NCBI GenBank assembly: GCA_007126855.1
Contig: SLAK01000297.1
Span: 1-8,864, forward strand
Direction of reading: 5' to 3'
Source: Dehalococcoidia bacterium
GTDB lineage: Bacteria; Chloroflexota; Dehalococcoidia; Tepidiformales; Tepidiformaceae
Length of the DNA stretch: 8,864 nt
Under the pieces are notes generated by a model. It ran no database searches, was not told the DNA's origin, and saw only the letters and a program-made list of their open reading frames with translations. Position 1 is the first letter of the stretch. Each line of letters starts with the position of its first letter. Positions 1-5,666 of this stretch are shown here, in pieces. Position numbers and translations under genes: made by a program.

Positions 1-640
1 CGACCTGCGTGCTCGCCGCTTCCATCCCCAGGCCAAGCTTGCGGCAGACGATCTCCTCCAGCTCGGGCGGCACAGAGGCATGCGTGCCGACCGTGCCACT
101 GATGGCGCCGACCGCGACGGCGTCGCGCGCCTGCTCCAGCCGGGCCCGGTTACGGCGCATCTCGTCGACCCACACCGCCAGCTTCAGGCCGAAGGTCGTG
201 GGCTCTGCATGCACGCCGTGGGTGCGGCCCACGCAGAGCGTGTGCCGGTGCGCGACCGCCTGGCCTTCGATGGCGGCGAGCAAGGCCTCGACATCCTGGA
301 GCAGCAGGTCGCAGGCATCACGAAGCTGGAGGCCGGTGGCCGTGTCCCAGACGTCGCTGCTGGTGAGTCCGAAGTGCACGTAGCGCCCCTCTTCGCCCAG
401 CGATTCGGACACGGAGCGAAGGAAGGCGGTCACATCGTGATGGGTAATGCGAATGTACTCGTTGATCCTGTCCAGGTTGAACGATGCGTCGCGCGCGATC
501 TTCTGCGCCGCCTCCGCGGGGATGCGGCCGAGTTCGGCCCAGGCCTCGCAGGCGGCAATCTCGACGTCGAGCCACCGCTGGTATTTGGCCTCGTCCGTCC
601 AGAGCGCGGCCATCTCGGGGCGGGAATAGCGTGGGATCAT
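1..640 (-). CDS. purB: Adenylosuccinate lyase, N-terminal 213 residues (partial)
   Basis: The enzyme splits adenylosuccinate to AMP + fumarate and SAICAR to AICAR + fumarate in cytosolic purine synthesis. Read on the minus strand from ATG at 640-638, the frame stays open to the window edge: 213 codons of a family usually about 430-450 residues long, so the C-terminal half lies to the left. The start MIPRYSRPEM is the classic purB N-terminus. Visible motifs are THHDV (66-70), YVHFGLTSSDV (87-97), GRTHGVHAEPTTFGLK (138-153) and the start of the GTVGTHA segment (182-188). H68, H89 and H141 fall at the same positions as the catalytic histidines of the Bacillus subtilis enzyme, from memory. The ribosome binding site is weak: GGA about 12 nt upstream, with AAGGA further off. 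It diverges from the gene at 932. The signature loop with the catalytic serine is outside the window. Confidence 0.96.
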   Translation of the reverse strand, partial: MIPRYSRPEMAALWTDEAKYQRWLDVEIAACEAWAELGRIPAEAAQKIARDASFNLDRINEYIRITHHDVTAFLRSVSESLGEEGRYVHFGLTSSDVWDTATGLQLRDACDLLLQDVEALLAAIEGQAVAHRHTLCVGRTHGVHAEPTTFGLKLAVWVDEMRRNRARLEQARDAVAVGAISGTVGTHASVPPELEEIVCRKLGLGMEAASTQV

Positions 641-682
641 CGCTCAATCATCCGTTGTGTCCTTGGCGCCGCCAGCACCGTC

Positions 683-688
683 ATCATA
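683..688 (-). promoter_or_regulatory. Candidate -10 box for purB
   Basis: On the minus strand this reads TATGAT, five of six matches to TATAAT, about 43 nt upstream of the purB ATG. No convincing -35 lies 16-18 nt further upstream, so this is only a plausible -10. Alternatively purB is transcribed from elsewhere in the 641-931 divergent region. Confidence 0.25.
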
Positions 689-766
689 CCGTGCGCTGCA
701 ACCATCCCCGGCTGCAGAAGGCATGGTGGCGCTCATCCTCGCGCTCGGCTCGGCACAACGATAGTA

Positions 767-787
767 GCCCGCGTGCCGCTCGCGGGC
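767..787. repeat. Small GC hairpin in divergent intergenic region
   Basis: GCCCGCG (767-773) and CGCGGGC (781-787) form a perfect 7-bp inverted repeat around a 7-nt loop. No T-tract follows on either strand, so it is not an obvious terminator. It could be an operator or chance in GC-rich DNA. It lies midway between the divergent purB and the thioredoxin-fold gene. Confidence 0.3.
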
Positions 788-835
788 GAGCGTTGCAGAC
801 TCGTCGCAAGCCCGTAGCGGATCTCTGTGCCGACG

Positions 836-864
836 AAGACACCTGCAAAATCTCGCGGTATATT
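836..864 (+). promoter_or_regulatory. Sigma70-type promoter of the 932 gene
   Basis: AAGACA (836-841) is separated by exactly 17 nt from TATATT (859-864). The -10 matches the consensus at five of six positions and the -35 at four of six. The expected transcription start is near 871, giving a leader of about 60 nt before the ATG at 932. It is the only good promoter pattern I see upstream of that gene and is AT-rich against a GC-rich background. Confidence 0.55.
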
Positions 865-916
865 CCGGCTCACGCCGCTGGACCCCGCCGGCCCCGGCGC
901 TTTGCCACACGCTCCC

Positions 917-923
917 AGGAGGA
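917..923 (+). promoter_or_regulatory. Strong ribosome binding site deciding the start at 932
   Basis: AGGAGGA lies 8 nt upstream of ATG 932. The frame is open further upstream to an ATG at 827, but that codon lies before the predicted promoter -10 and has no comparable site, so 932 is taken as the true start. Confidence 0.8.
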
Positions 924-931
924 TTGCACAA

Positions 932-1420
932 ATGGGTGATGCATCAACGCGGGCGCCCGCGATTTCCCTCACGGCCATGGTCTCCGAGCGGACCTTGCAG
1001 CTCGACGCACCCGGCCGGCCGACGCTGTTGCTGCTCGTCGCGCAGGAAAGCGCCGACCAGGTCGACCCCGTGGTCGAAGCGGTCCGTGAAGTGTACCCGG
1101 ACACGGCCCAGCTCCGGGTCGCGACGGTGATCGACGGCCGCAAATTTCCGCGGGTCGTCCGCGGCGTGGCCGAGGCGCTGATCAAGAGCCGGTTCAACGA
1201 CGAAGCGAAGAAGCTGGAGCCGGGACAGGACCCCGCTGACTGGATTTATATCATCCCCGACTGGGAGGCCGAAGTGATGCAGGCGCTCGGCATCGAGAGC
1301 GTTGGGGAGACCATCGCGGTGGCCGCGCTCGCCGCTGACGGGACGCTCCACGGGCCCTACCAGGGGGAAGATACGGCGAGCTCAGCGGTGGAGCTTGTGA
1401 AGAAAGCCGCCGGGGGCTGA
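932..1420 (+). CDS. Thioredoxin-fold protein without cysteines, function unknown
   Basis: This encodes a 162-residue soluble protein with no signal peptide or membrane segment. The pattern resembles a thioredoxin/peroxiredoxin-like fold: a hydrophobic strand TLLLLVAQ (about 31-38), helix DQVDPVVEAVREVYPD, strand LRVATVID, a middle helix, strand DWIYIIPDWEAEVMQALGI (about 106-124), then IAVAALAADGTLHGPYQG, which mimics the late strand and DG turn of peroxiredoxins. There is no cysteine at all, so it cannot do thiol chemistry; a structural, scavenging or ligand-binding role is possible. It has its own promoter and an excellent ribosome binding site, is divergent from purB and convergent with the lipoprotein gene, and appears monocistronic. 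The fold is inferred from pattern only and I cannot name a family. Confidence 0.85.
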   Translation: MGDASTRAPAISLTAMVSERTLQLDAPGRPTLLLLVAQESADQVDPVVEAVREVYPDTAQLRVATVIDGRKFPRVVRGVAEALIKSRFNDEAKKLEPGQDPADWIYIIPDWEAEVMQALGIESVGETIAVAALAADGTLHGPYQGEDTASSAVELVKKAAGG

Positions 1421-1432
1421 GACGGGCAGTCT

Positions 1433-1456
1433 GGCCGGGCCTGCCAGGCCTCGGCC
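1433..1456. terminator. GC-rich hairpin between convergent genes, possible two-way terminator
   Basis: GGCCGGGCC (1433-1441) pairs with GGCC-T-CGGCC (1447-1456) around the loop TGCCA, giving nine base pairs with one bulged T at 1451. It starts 13 nt after the stop of the plus-strand gene and 47 nt beyond the stop of the minus-strand lipoprotein gene. No T-tract follows on either side, so its action as an intrinsic terminator is uncertain; the convergent setting is the main support. Confidence 0.4.
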
Positions 1457-1502
1457 CCGCTCGGGAGTCCGGCTCCGGTCAGTTCAGCCAGTCATCATGC
1501 CT

Positions 1503-2063
1503 TCAATGGCGACCCCATGCGTTGCCCCACCAGCCGGCCTGGCGCCCGTCCTCCAGCACGATCCAGCCACCCCGGTAGGTTTCACCGTCGAACGTAGACT
1601 CCGCGGTGAACAACCCGGAGGTCTCGGTGGCGGGGTTCGCCGTGAACGCCATCGGCTCACCGTCATCGATCACCACGGTTCCCGTCACCTCGTCATCGCC
1701 GATCTCGAGGTCGACAGTGATGTCGCGGAATGCGATTGTCATGGCATCTCCCGCGCGATCGGTCGAAAACCACGTCGCCAGCGTCTCGGAGTCGCAGATG
1801 TAGACGATCACATCGCCGGCAGCATGGTACGGGCCGCCTTCCTCCGGGACCGCCACCCCGATGAGCAGGTCCTCGGTCAGCTCACCCACGAACGCGCCGG
1901 GGATCCCTTCCCCGTGGGCCGTACCCTGGTCCGTCATGACTTCAAGGGTGTGAACGTCGATGGCGACGAACTCATCGTCTTCATCCGAACATGCGGCGAG
2001 GATCAGCGCCACCGCAAGGATGGCAGCGGCCATAAACAGTCGTCGCGTCTTCGGCCCAATCAT
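1503..2063 (-). CDS. Small exported lipoprotein, function unknown
   Basis: This is a 186-residue protein with a clear lipoprotein signal peptide: positively charged PKTRR, hydrophobic stretch LFMAAAILAVALILAAC and lipobox LAAC with the lipid-bearing Cys at 25, followed by an acidic linker SDEDDE. The mature part is acidic and beta-rich, with segments GVAVPEEGGPYHAAGDVIVYICD, ITVDLEIGDDEVTGTVVIDDG, then YRGGWIVLEDGRQAGWWG near the end. It resembles small secreted beta-barrel domains of GC-rich bacteria with alternating ICD, GTV and WIVLEDGRQ motifs, but I know no function. ATG 2063 has GAGAGGGAAG just upstream, a good ribosome binding site. It may be cotranscribed from the promoter at 2373-2401 through the mini-ORF region. 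No other gene lies between them. Confidence 0.88.
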   Translation of the reverse strand: MIGPKTRRLFMAAAILAVALILAACSDEDDEFVAIDVHTLEVMTDQGTAHGEGIPGAFVGELTEDLLIGVAVPEEGGPYHAAGDVIVYICDSETLATWFSTDRAGDAMTIAFRDITVDLEIGDDEVTGTVVIDDGEPMAFTANPATETSGLFTAESTFDGETYRGGWIVLEDGRQAGWWGNAWGRH

Positions 2064-2085
2064 GCTTCCCTCTCTTCGTTAGAAA

Positions 2086-2101
2086 CTGAAAAGCTGAAAA
2101 G
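2086..2101. repeat. Tandem 8-bp repeat ahead of the lipoprotein gene
   Basis: CTGAAAAG occurs twice head to tail (2086-2093 and 2094-2101), 23 bp upstream of the lipoprotein start, in a short AT-rich patch that contrasts with the GC-rich surroundings. It could be a binding site, an unstructured translation enhancer in the messenger, or slippage. I see no good -35/-10 pair here. Confidence 0.5.
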
Positions 2102-2165
2102 ATTTCCTTCTGAAGTGCCTCGAAGTTTCCGGGATCAGGAAGGGTGGGCCAACGCCTGGAGGTTT

Positions 2166-2301
2166 TCACAGGTGTTCCGGCCTTGCAGTCCCGACGCCGC
2201 CGTCATGCATCCTGCGTCGAAGGTCTTCACCATACTGGTTGACCATCTGCGGGATCTTCTCGCCGTGGGTCCGGAGCACCAGATGCCCGTCGGCTCTTCA
2301 T
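2166..2301 (-). pseudogene. Small reading frame of about 44 codons, frameshifted near its start
   Basis: ATG 2301-2299 sits 9 nt after a near-perfect AAAGGAG. Its own frame ends after 24 codons at 2229-2227 and looks non-coding. The +1 frame reads RADGHLVLRTHGEKIPQMVN, then QYGEDLRRRMHDGG, ending at TGA 2168-2166, with G or C at most third positions. Dropping one base (A, minus strand, position 2295) would join the ATG to this frame and give a 44-residue protein beginning MKADGHLVLR. Either this is a real small gene with a one-base sequencing error, a recent pseudogene, or the 24-codon frame is a leader peptide. I do not recognise the peptide. It lies between the structured leader and the lipoprotein gene on the same strand. 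Confidence 0.4.
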
Positions 2302-2306
2302 GATTG

Positions 2307-2360
2307 CGGACTCCTTTCGTCCTATATCCGAAAGGGGCAATTTGCCTCGTGCGAAGTCCG
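2307..2360 (-). promoter_or_regulatory. Structured mRNA leader, three-way junction burying the ribosome binding site
   Basis: Reading the minus strand, CGGACT (2360-2355) pairs with AGTCCG (2312-2307) as a 6-bp closing stem. Inside it are a GGCA/TGCC hairpin (2346-2343 with 2339-2336, loop AAT) and a 7-bp hairpin CCTTTCG (2335-2329) with CGAAAGG (2319-2313) around a 9-nt loop GATATAGGA. The Shine-Dalgarno AAAGGAG is wholly within the 3' arms of the last hairpin and the closing stem, so the fold would block translation of the ATG at 2301. This layout is typical of a translational riboswitch, thermosensor or protein-controlled leader. I do not match it to any known riboswitch family. The pairings are seen directly; the function is inferred. 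Confidence 0.5.
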
Positions 2361-2372
2361 AACAGTAGCGGC

Positions 2373-2401
2373 ACGCTAGCACCGGGAAGTTTAGGCGTCA
2401 A
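2373..2401 (-). promoter_or_regulatory. Extended -10 promoter driving the leader and mini-ORF
   Basis: On the minus strand TTGACG (2401-2396, five of six to TTGACA) is followed after 17 nt by TAGCGT (2378-2373), with TGC directly before it as an extended -10. The predicted start is near 2366, just upstream of the three-way-junction leader, so the transcript would begin almost exactly with the folded element. The rest of 2402-2474, up to the end of the SaoD-like gene, is GC-rich and shows no terminator with a T-tract. Confidence 0.5.
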
Positions 2402-2474
2402 TTAGTGGCCTAATGGCCGAGCGCGAGGGCGAAGGGCGGCCGGTGCCGGCGAGGGCTGGTGCGCCGCTGCCCGA

Positions 2475-2813
2475 CTAGAGCGTGATCACCTGGTCCGGCG
2501 GGTTCCCGGAGAGCGCGCCATAGAGGTCGGGGAAGCAGCCAATCGGGACGCCCTCCATCAGCTTGTCGGCGATCTCGCGTTCGTAGCAGCACTGGTCGCA
2601 GCCCATGAGCAGAATGCCCTTGTCGTCGGCCTGCTTCTTCAGCCGTTCGCCAATGGGGTCGCCCTTGACCAGCACATAGTTGTTGTCTTCGAAGAAGAAC
2701 ATGCCGACGACATCGACGCCGTGCCGGTTCTCCTCGAGCTGGGGGAGGATCATGCGCCCCAGCTTGTAGGACACCGTGTGCCCCTGCGTCGAGAAAATGT
2801 ATGCGACCTTCAT
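2475..2813 (-). CDS. SaoD/DsrE-like family protein
   Basis: This is a 112-residue cytosolic protein of the DsrE/DsrF-like fold, a family of small sulfur-relay or thiol-binding proteins. It opens with MKVAYIFSTQGHTVSYKLGR, then MILPQLEENRHGVDVVGMFFFEDNNYVLVKGDPIGERL, and ends GCFPDLYGALSGNPPDQVITL, which I recall as typical of proteins called SaoD/DsrE. Cysteines C72, C75, C76 (GCDQCC) and C93 (GCFPD) are candidate sulfur or metal ligands. The start is ATG 2813: it overlaps the stop of the upstream IscU-like gene as ATGA, has AAGGG upstream, and begins the conserved fold at once. The longer frame to 2870 is rejected. The overlap implies translational coupling, and it is the last gene of the fprA operon. 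The exact substrate is unknown. Confidence 0.85.
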   Translation of the reverse strand: MKVAYIFSTQGHTVSYKLGRMILPQLEENRHGVDVVGMFFFEDNNYVLVKGDPIGERLKKQADDKGILLMGCDQCCYEREIADKLMEGVPIGCFPDLYGALSGNPPDQVITL

Positions 2814-3220
2814 GCAGGTATTCCCTTCTGTTCTGCGTGTTCCAGGGCCCGCGCCAGGGCCGACCACCATGCCCGGATGACGAGCTCCGCGCGATCGTGC
2901 CGTGCCGCCGGGACGCCGGGCAACGTAGCCACCAGCCGTTGTGCGGTGATCCGCGCCGCCTGCGCCGCCTGTTCTCCGGCGGCCAGGTCGCCAAGCAGTT
3001 CAGCATAGGCGACGAGCGTGGCGCAACTCGTGGCTTCGTACTGGAGCGCCGTCACGCGCCCATCATCCACTTCCGCATGGAAACGCACGGACACGCCATC
3101 GTGCCCGGTCACACGCTCTCCACTGCTTTCTGGCAGTGGTCCCGCGCTTTTCCGGCAGGGGTTAAGGACGAAATCCGTGACCGTCCGGCGAGGCTGAGTG
3201 CAACCGCAGGTGCTCGTCAT
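2810..3220 (-). CDS. IscU/NifU-like scaffold-fold protein with altered ligands
   Basis: This 136-residue protein matches the IscU/NifU N-terminal fold: strands VSVRFHAEVDDGRVTALQYEAT (43-64), a conserved Cys (C66) in TSCATLVAYAELLG, helix AAQAARITAQRLVATLP, then RHDRAELVIRAWWSALARALE (107-127). In IscU the cluster ligands are three Cys plus a helper Asp and His. By my alignment C66 is kept, but the first-loop Cys is replaced in TGHD (H40, D41 kept as Asp) and the HC pair becomes HD (H108, D109). Extra cysteines C5, C7 and C22 sit in an N-terminal extension. It is therefore probably not a standard scaffold; it may hold a different metal or a persulfide. It starts 44 nt after fprA with a weak ribosome binding site and overlaps the SaoD-like gene by 4 nt. 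Confidence 0.7.
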   Translation of the reverse strand: MTSTCGCTQPRRTVTDFVLNPCRKSAGPLPESSGERVTGHDGVSVRFHAEVDDGRVTALQYEATSCATLVAYAELLGDLAAGEQAAQAARITAQRLVATLPGVPAARHDRAELVIRAWWSALARALEHAEQKGIPA

Positions 3221-3264
3221 TGGCTTTCACAGTAGCGCATGAGGCATCGCCCGGTATATGCAGT

Positions 3265-4701
3265 TCAGCGCCGGCTCGTAGCCGGGGCCCGCCCGATGGC
3301 CTGGAGCATTTCCTCCACCGAGGTGAACTTCACCCGCGGGCGGCCCTGCTCCTCTCCACGTTCCGTTTCGACCGCATCGATGCGGGCCCAATCATCGAAG
3401 CTCACCGGCTGGCATCTGCGGCGGCGTAGCAGTTCGTCCACCGCCGCAGGTTCGGGCTGTTTCGGCGCGAATGCCGGCCCGGCGGCGTCATCGAGCATGG
3501 CCGTGACGGTTTCGACAGCATCGGGCTTGTTTGTGCCGATGACGCCGGTTGGGCCACGCTTGATCCAGCCCGCGACATAGAGCCCCGGCAGCGGCATATC
3601 GGAGCCAGCTTCCACCACCCGGCCCCGGACGTTCGGCACGATGCCCCAGCGCTCGTGGAAGGGGAGGTCCCGGAGGGGGACGCCACGGTAGCCAACGGAG
3701 CGGAACACCAGGCCGGCACCGATCACTTCTTCCTCGCCGGTCGGCCGGGCGGCGATCGTGCCGGTCTCGGTCCGTTCGAGCCGGTTGTGGACCAGGCGCA
3801 CGCCACCGACAGCACCGCTCCCGTCGTCGATGAGCTCGACCGGTGAGAGCAGGAATCGAAGGTGCAGGCGCTTGGGGCGGCCAGCCGGCGCTCGGCTCGC
3901 ATAGTCCGCAATCAGCTCCACTTTCCGCTTCAGAGTCCGGTCGGGGGAGGTCGCCACCTCATCCTGGCTCAGCGGGTCGAGCGCAGCCTCGTCCGGCCTG
4001 ATGATGAGGTCGGTCTCCTCCAGCTCGGCCAATTCCTTGAGCTCGGGGTTGGTGAAAGCGGCCTGGGCGGGCCCGCGGCGGCCGACCAACACAATCTCCC
4101 GCACCCGGCTCTTCGATAGCGCTTCGATGGCATGGTCGGCAATGTCGGTGGTGGTGAGCTCGCGCACGCTCCGCGACAGGATGCGCGCCACATCGACAGC
4201 GACATTGCCGACACCAACAATCAGGACCCGCTCCTGCGACAGGTCGAATTCCAGGTGCCGGTAATCCGGGTGGCCGTTGTACCAGGCCACGAATTCGGTG
4301 GCGGGATGGCTCCGTTCGAGGTCTTCGCCGGGAATGTCCAGGCGCCGGTCGGTCTGCGCGCCGGTAGCGAAGAGGGCCTGGTGGTAGTGGGCGCGGAGGT
4401 CATCGAGCGTGATGTCCTTGCCGTACTCGACGTTCCCAAAGAAGCGGAACGCCGGGTTCTGCGCGACCTGCGCGAAGGCCTTTGTGACCGTCTTGATCTT
4501 CTGGTGGTCGGGCGCGACACCGTGCCGGACGAGCCCGAAGGGTGTTGGCAGCCGATCGAACATGTCGACCAGGACAGGCTTATCCGTTTGTTTCAACAGG
4601 GCTTCTGCTGCGTAGAAGGCGGCCGGGCCGGCGCCAATGATGGCGACGCGAAGGGCTTGCGGCGGTTCGTTCCTATCCGGCAAACACAGCCTCGCTTTCA
4701 A
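3265..4701 (-). CDS. fprA: NADPH-ferredoxin reductase, adrenodoxin reductase type
   Basis: This FAD flavoprotein moves electrons between NADPH and ferredoxin in the cytosol. It has 478 residues, the usual size. An FAD-binding GAGPAA motif (23-28) is followed by the family hallmark LPTPFGLVRHGVAPDHQKIK (51-70), the NADP-binding GVGNVA (163-168), GRRGPAQAAF (207-216) and the FAD C-terminal motif AGWIKRGPTGVIGTNK (377-392). The start codon is uncertain. TTG 4701 is the longest choice, but TTG 4683, six codons in, has GAGG 6 nt upstream and gives a 472-residue protein starting MPDRNEPPQALRVAII, which may be the real start. It is the first gene of a three-gene operon with the IscU-like and SaoD-like proteins, suggesting it feeds them electrons through a ferredoxin not in the window. 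Confidence 0.93.
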   Translation of the reverse strand: MKARLCLPDRNEPPQALRVAIIGAGPAAFYAAEALLKQTDKPVLVDMFDRLPTPFGLVRHGVAPDHQKIKTVTKAFAQVAQNPAFRFFGNVEYGKDITLDDLRAHYHQALFATGAQTDRRLDIPGEDLERSHPATEFVAWYNGHPDYRHLEFDLSQERVLIVGVGNVAVDVARILSRSVRELTTTDIADHAIEALSKSRVREIVLVGRRGPAQAAFTNPELKELAELEETDLIIRPDEAALDPLSQDEVATSPDRTLKRKVELIADYASRAPAGRPKRLHLRFLLSPVELIDDGSGAVGGVRLVHNRLERTETGTIAARPTGEEEVIGAGLVFRSVGYRGVPLRDLPFHERWGIVPNVRGRVVEAGSDMPLPGLYVAGWIKRGPTGVIGTNKPDAVETVTAMLDDAAGPAFAPKQPEPAAVDELLRRRRCQPVSFDDWARIDAVETERGEEQGRPRVKFTSVEEMLQAIGRAPATSRR

Positions 4702-4771
4702 CCCAGGATTCTCGCCACCCAGGGATCAGCCTATCAAAGCCGGATGCAGCGGACACGGACGGTAGGCCCCC

Positions 4772-4800
4772 GCCCGCGGGCCCAATGTAGCCCGTGCTAC
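4772..4800 (-). terminator. GC dyads at the end of the ABC exporter operon, weak terminator
   Basis: On the minus strand GTAGC-ACGG-GCTAC (4800-4787) forms a 5-bp hairpin including the permease stop codon, and a 10-bp palindrome GCCCGCGGGC (4772-4781) follows. There is no T-tract, so read-through into fprA, 95 nt on, is possible. In the rest of this gap I see only a weak -10-like TAGGCT upstream of fprA and no clear -35. Confidence 0.25.
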
Positions 4801-5654
4801 TTCACAATCCGTTGCTTCATCGCGGCGATTCCCAGCCAGAACGCCGGGACAGCAGCCACGGCCAGCCACCCGACGTTGATGATCAAACCGGCACTCACGT
4901 TGCCCGTCACCAGCGCGCGGCTGAGTTCGACTGCATGCGTAAGCGGGAAGAACCAGGCCAGCGTCTGGGCCCAGCCCGGAAGTTCATCAATCGGGAAGAA
5001 GCCGCCGCTGAACCAGAACATGGGCAGGATGAACAGGCTGAAGAAGTAGGAAAGCTGGCTTATCGACTGTGCCCGGCTGGTGTAGGCGATGCCAATGCTG
5101 CCGATGAGGATCCCGGTTACGAAGGCAATCGGTATGGTCAGCACAATGAGTGGCGAACCGACCAGGCCCAGCCATGGCGTGAGCACCAGCAGCACGGCGG
5201 CAATGAGCGCCGTATTCAGGGTCATCCGGGTCGCGGCCCAGACTATCTCGCCGGCGACGATCTCTTCCGGGCGGACGGGGGTCGCGGCAATCGCGGCATA
5301 GGTGCCGTGCTGGGTCATGCGGAAATAGGCGCCGTAGAGCGCTTCGAATGTGGCGACGAACATGGGGAAGGCCACGAGGATGCCTGGCGCCAGGAACTGC
5401 ACGTATTCGACGTCGCCGCCGAGGTGGACAAAGGCGCCCAGCCCCAGGCCCAGCCCGAGTAGCGTGACCAGAGGTTCCAGCAGAGGCGGCAACACCTCTG
5501 CCTTCCACAGACGGAAGAACACGTCCCGGTTGCGCTGCCACACGCGGTAGGTGAGCCGCCCGGGAATGGCCAGCCCAACCATGGGCAATTCGCCGCGCGG
5601 GCGGCGCCGCCTGGCCGGCAGCGGGCGGGAGTCCTCGGGGGCGGTCATGGTCAT
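4797..5654 (-). CDS. ABC-2 type exporter permease, NodJ-like
   Basis: This is a 285-residue inner-membrane permease. A basic cytosolic N-terminus (RRRRPRGELP) precedes about six hydrophobic segments near 54-77, 86-111, 133-158, 165-192, 200-221 and 255-278. The ABC-2 family signature is clear: FWFSGGFFPIDELPGWAQ followed by FFPLTHAVELSR (213-246). NodJ-type permeases work with a NodI-type ATPase to export lipid-linked or glycan-type molecules, or drugs in the DrrB branch; the substrate here cannot be read from sequence. It starts 12 nt after the ATPase gene, so the two form an operon. Two ATGs (5654 and 5648) are both possible starts; a GGGA-like site precedes the first. Confidence 0.93.
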   Translation of the reverse strand: MTMTAPEDSRPLPARRRRPRGELPMVGLAIPGRLTYRVWQRNRDVFFRLWKAEVLPPLLEPLVTLLGLGLGLGAFVHLGGDVEYVQFLAPGILVAFPMFVATFEALYGAYFRMTQHGTYAAIAATPVRPEEIVAGEIVWAATRMTLNTALIAAVLLVLTPWLGLVGSPLIVLTIPIAFVTGILIGSIGIAYTSRAQSISQLSYFFSLFILPMFWFSGGFFPIDELPGWAQTLAWFFPLTHAVELSRALVTGNVSAGLIINVGWLAVAAVPAFWLGIAAMKQRIVK

Positions 5655-5666
5655 CGGGGTCCCATC

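Noticed and set aside
80..817. 245-codon plus-strand open frame
   Set aside because: It is antisense to purB and runs into the divergent promoter region; purB motifs prove the minus strand is coding.
644..931. 95-codon minus-strand frame between purB and the 932 gene
   Set aside because: It has Arg/Ala-rich low-information translation, covers the promoter of the opposite gene, and shows no conserved pattern.
1981..2169. 62-codon minus-strand frame starting at a GTG right at the mini-ORF stop
   Set aside because: Most of it overlaps the lipoprotein gene in another frame, and its unique N-terminal part has no third-position bias and no ribosome binding site.
1497..2303. 268-codon plus-strand open frame
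   Set aside because: It is antisense to the lipoprotein gene, which has a clear signal peptide and ribosome binding site; the translation shows no family pattern.
2135..2401. 88-codon minus-strand frame over the leader
   Set aside because: It begins inside the predicted -35, before the transcription start, and its translation is compositionally noisy.
4132..5049. 305-codon plus-strand open frame
   Set aside because: It runs antisense across fprA and the permease, both with full conserved motifs, and its own translation has no domain pattern.
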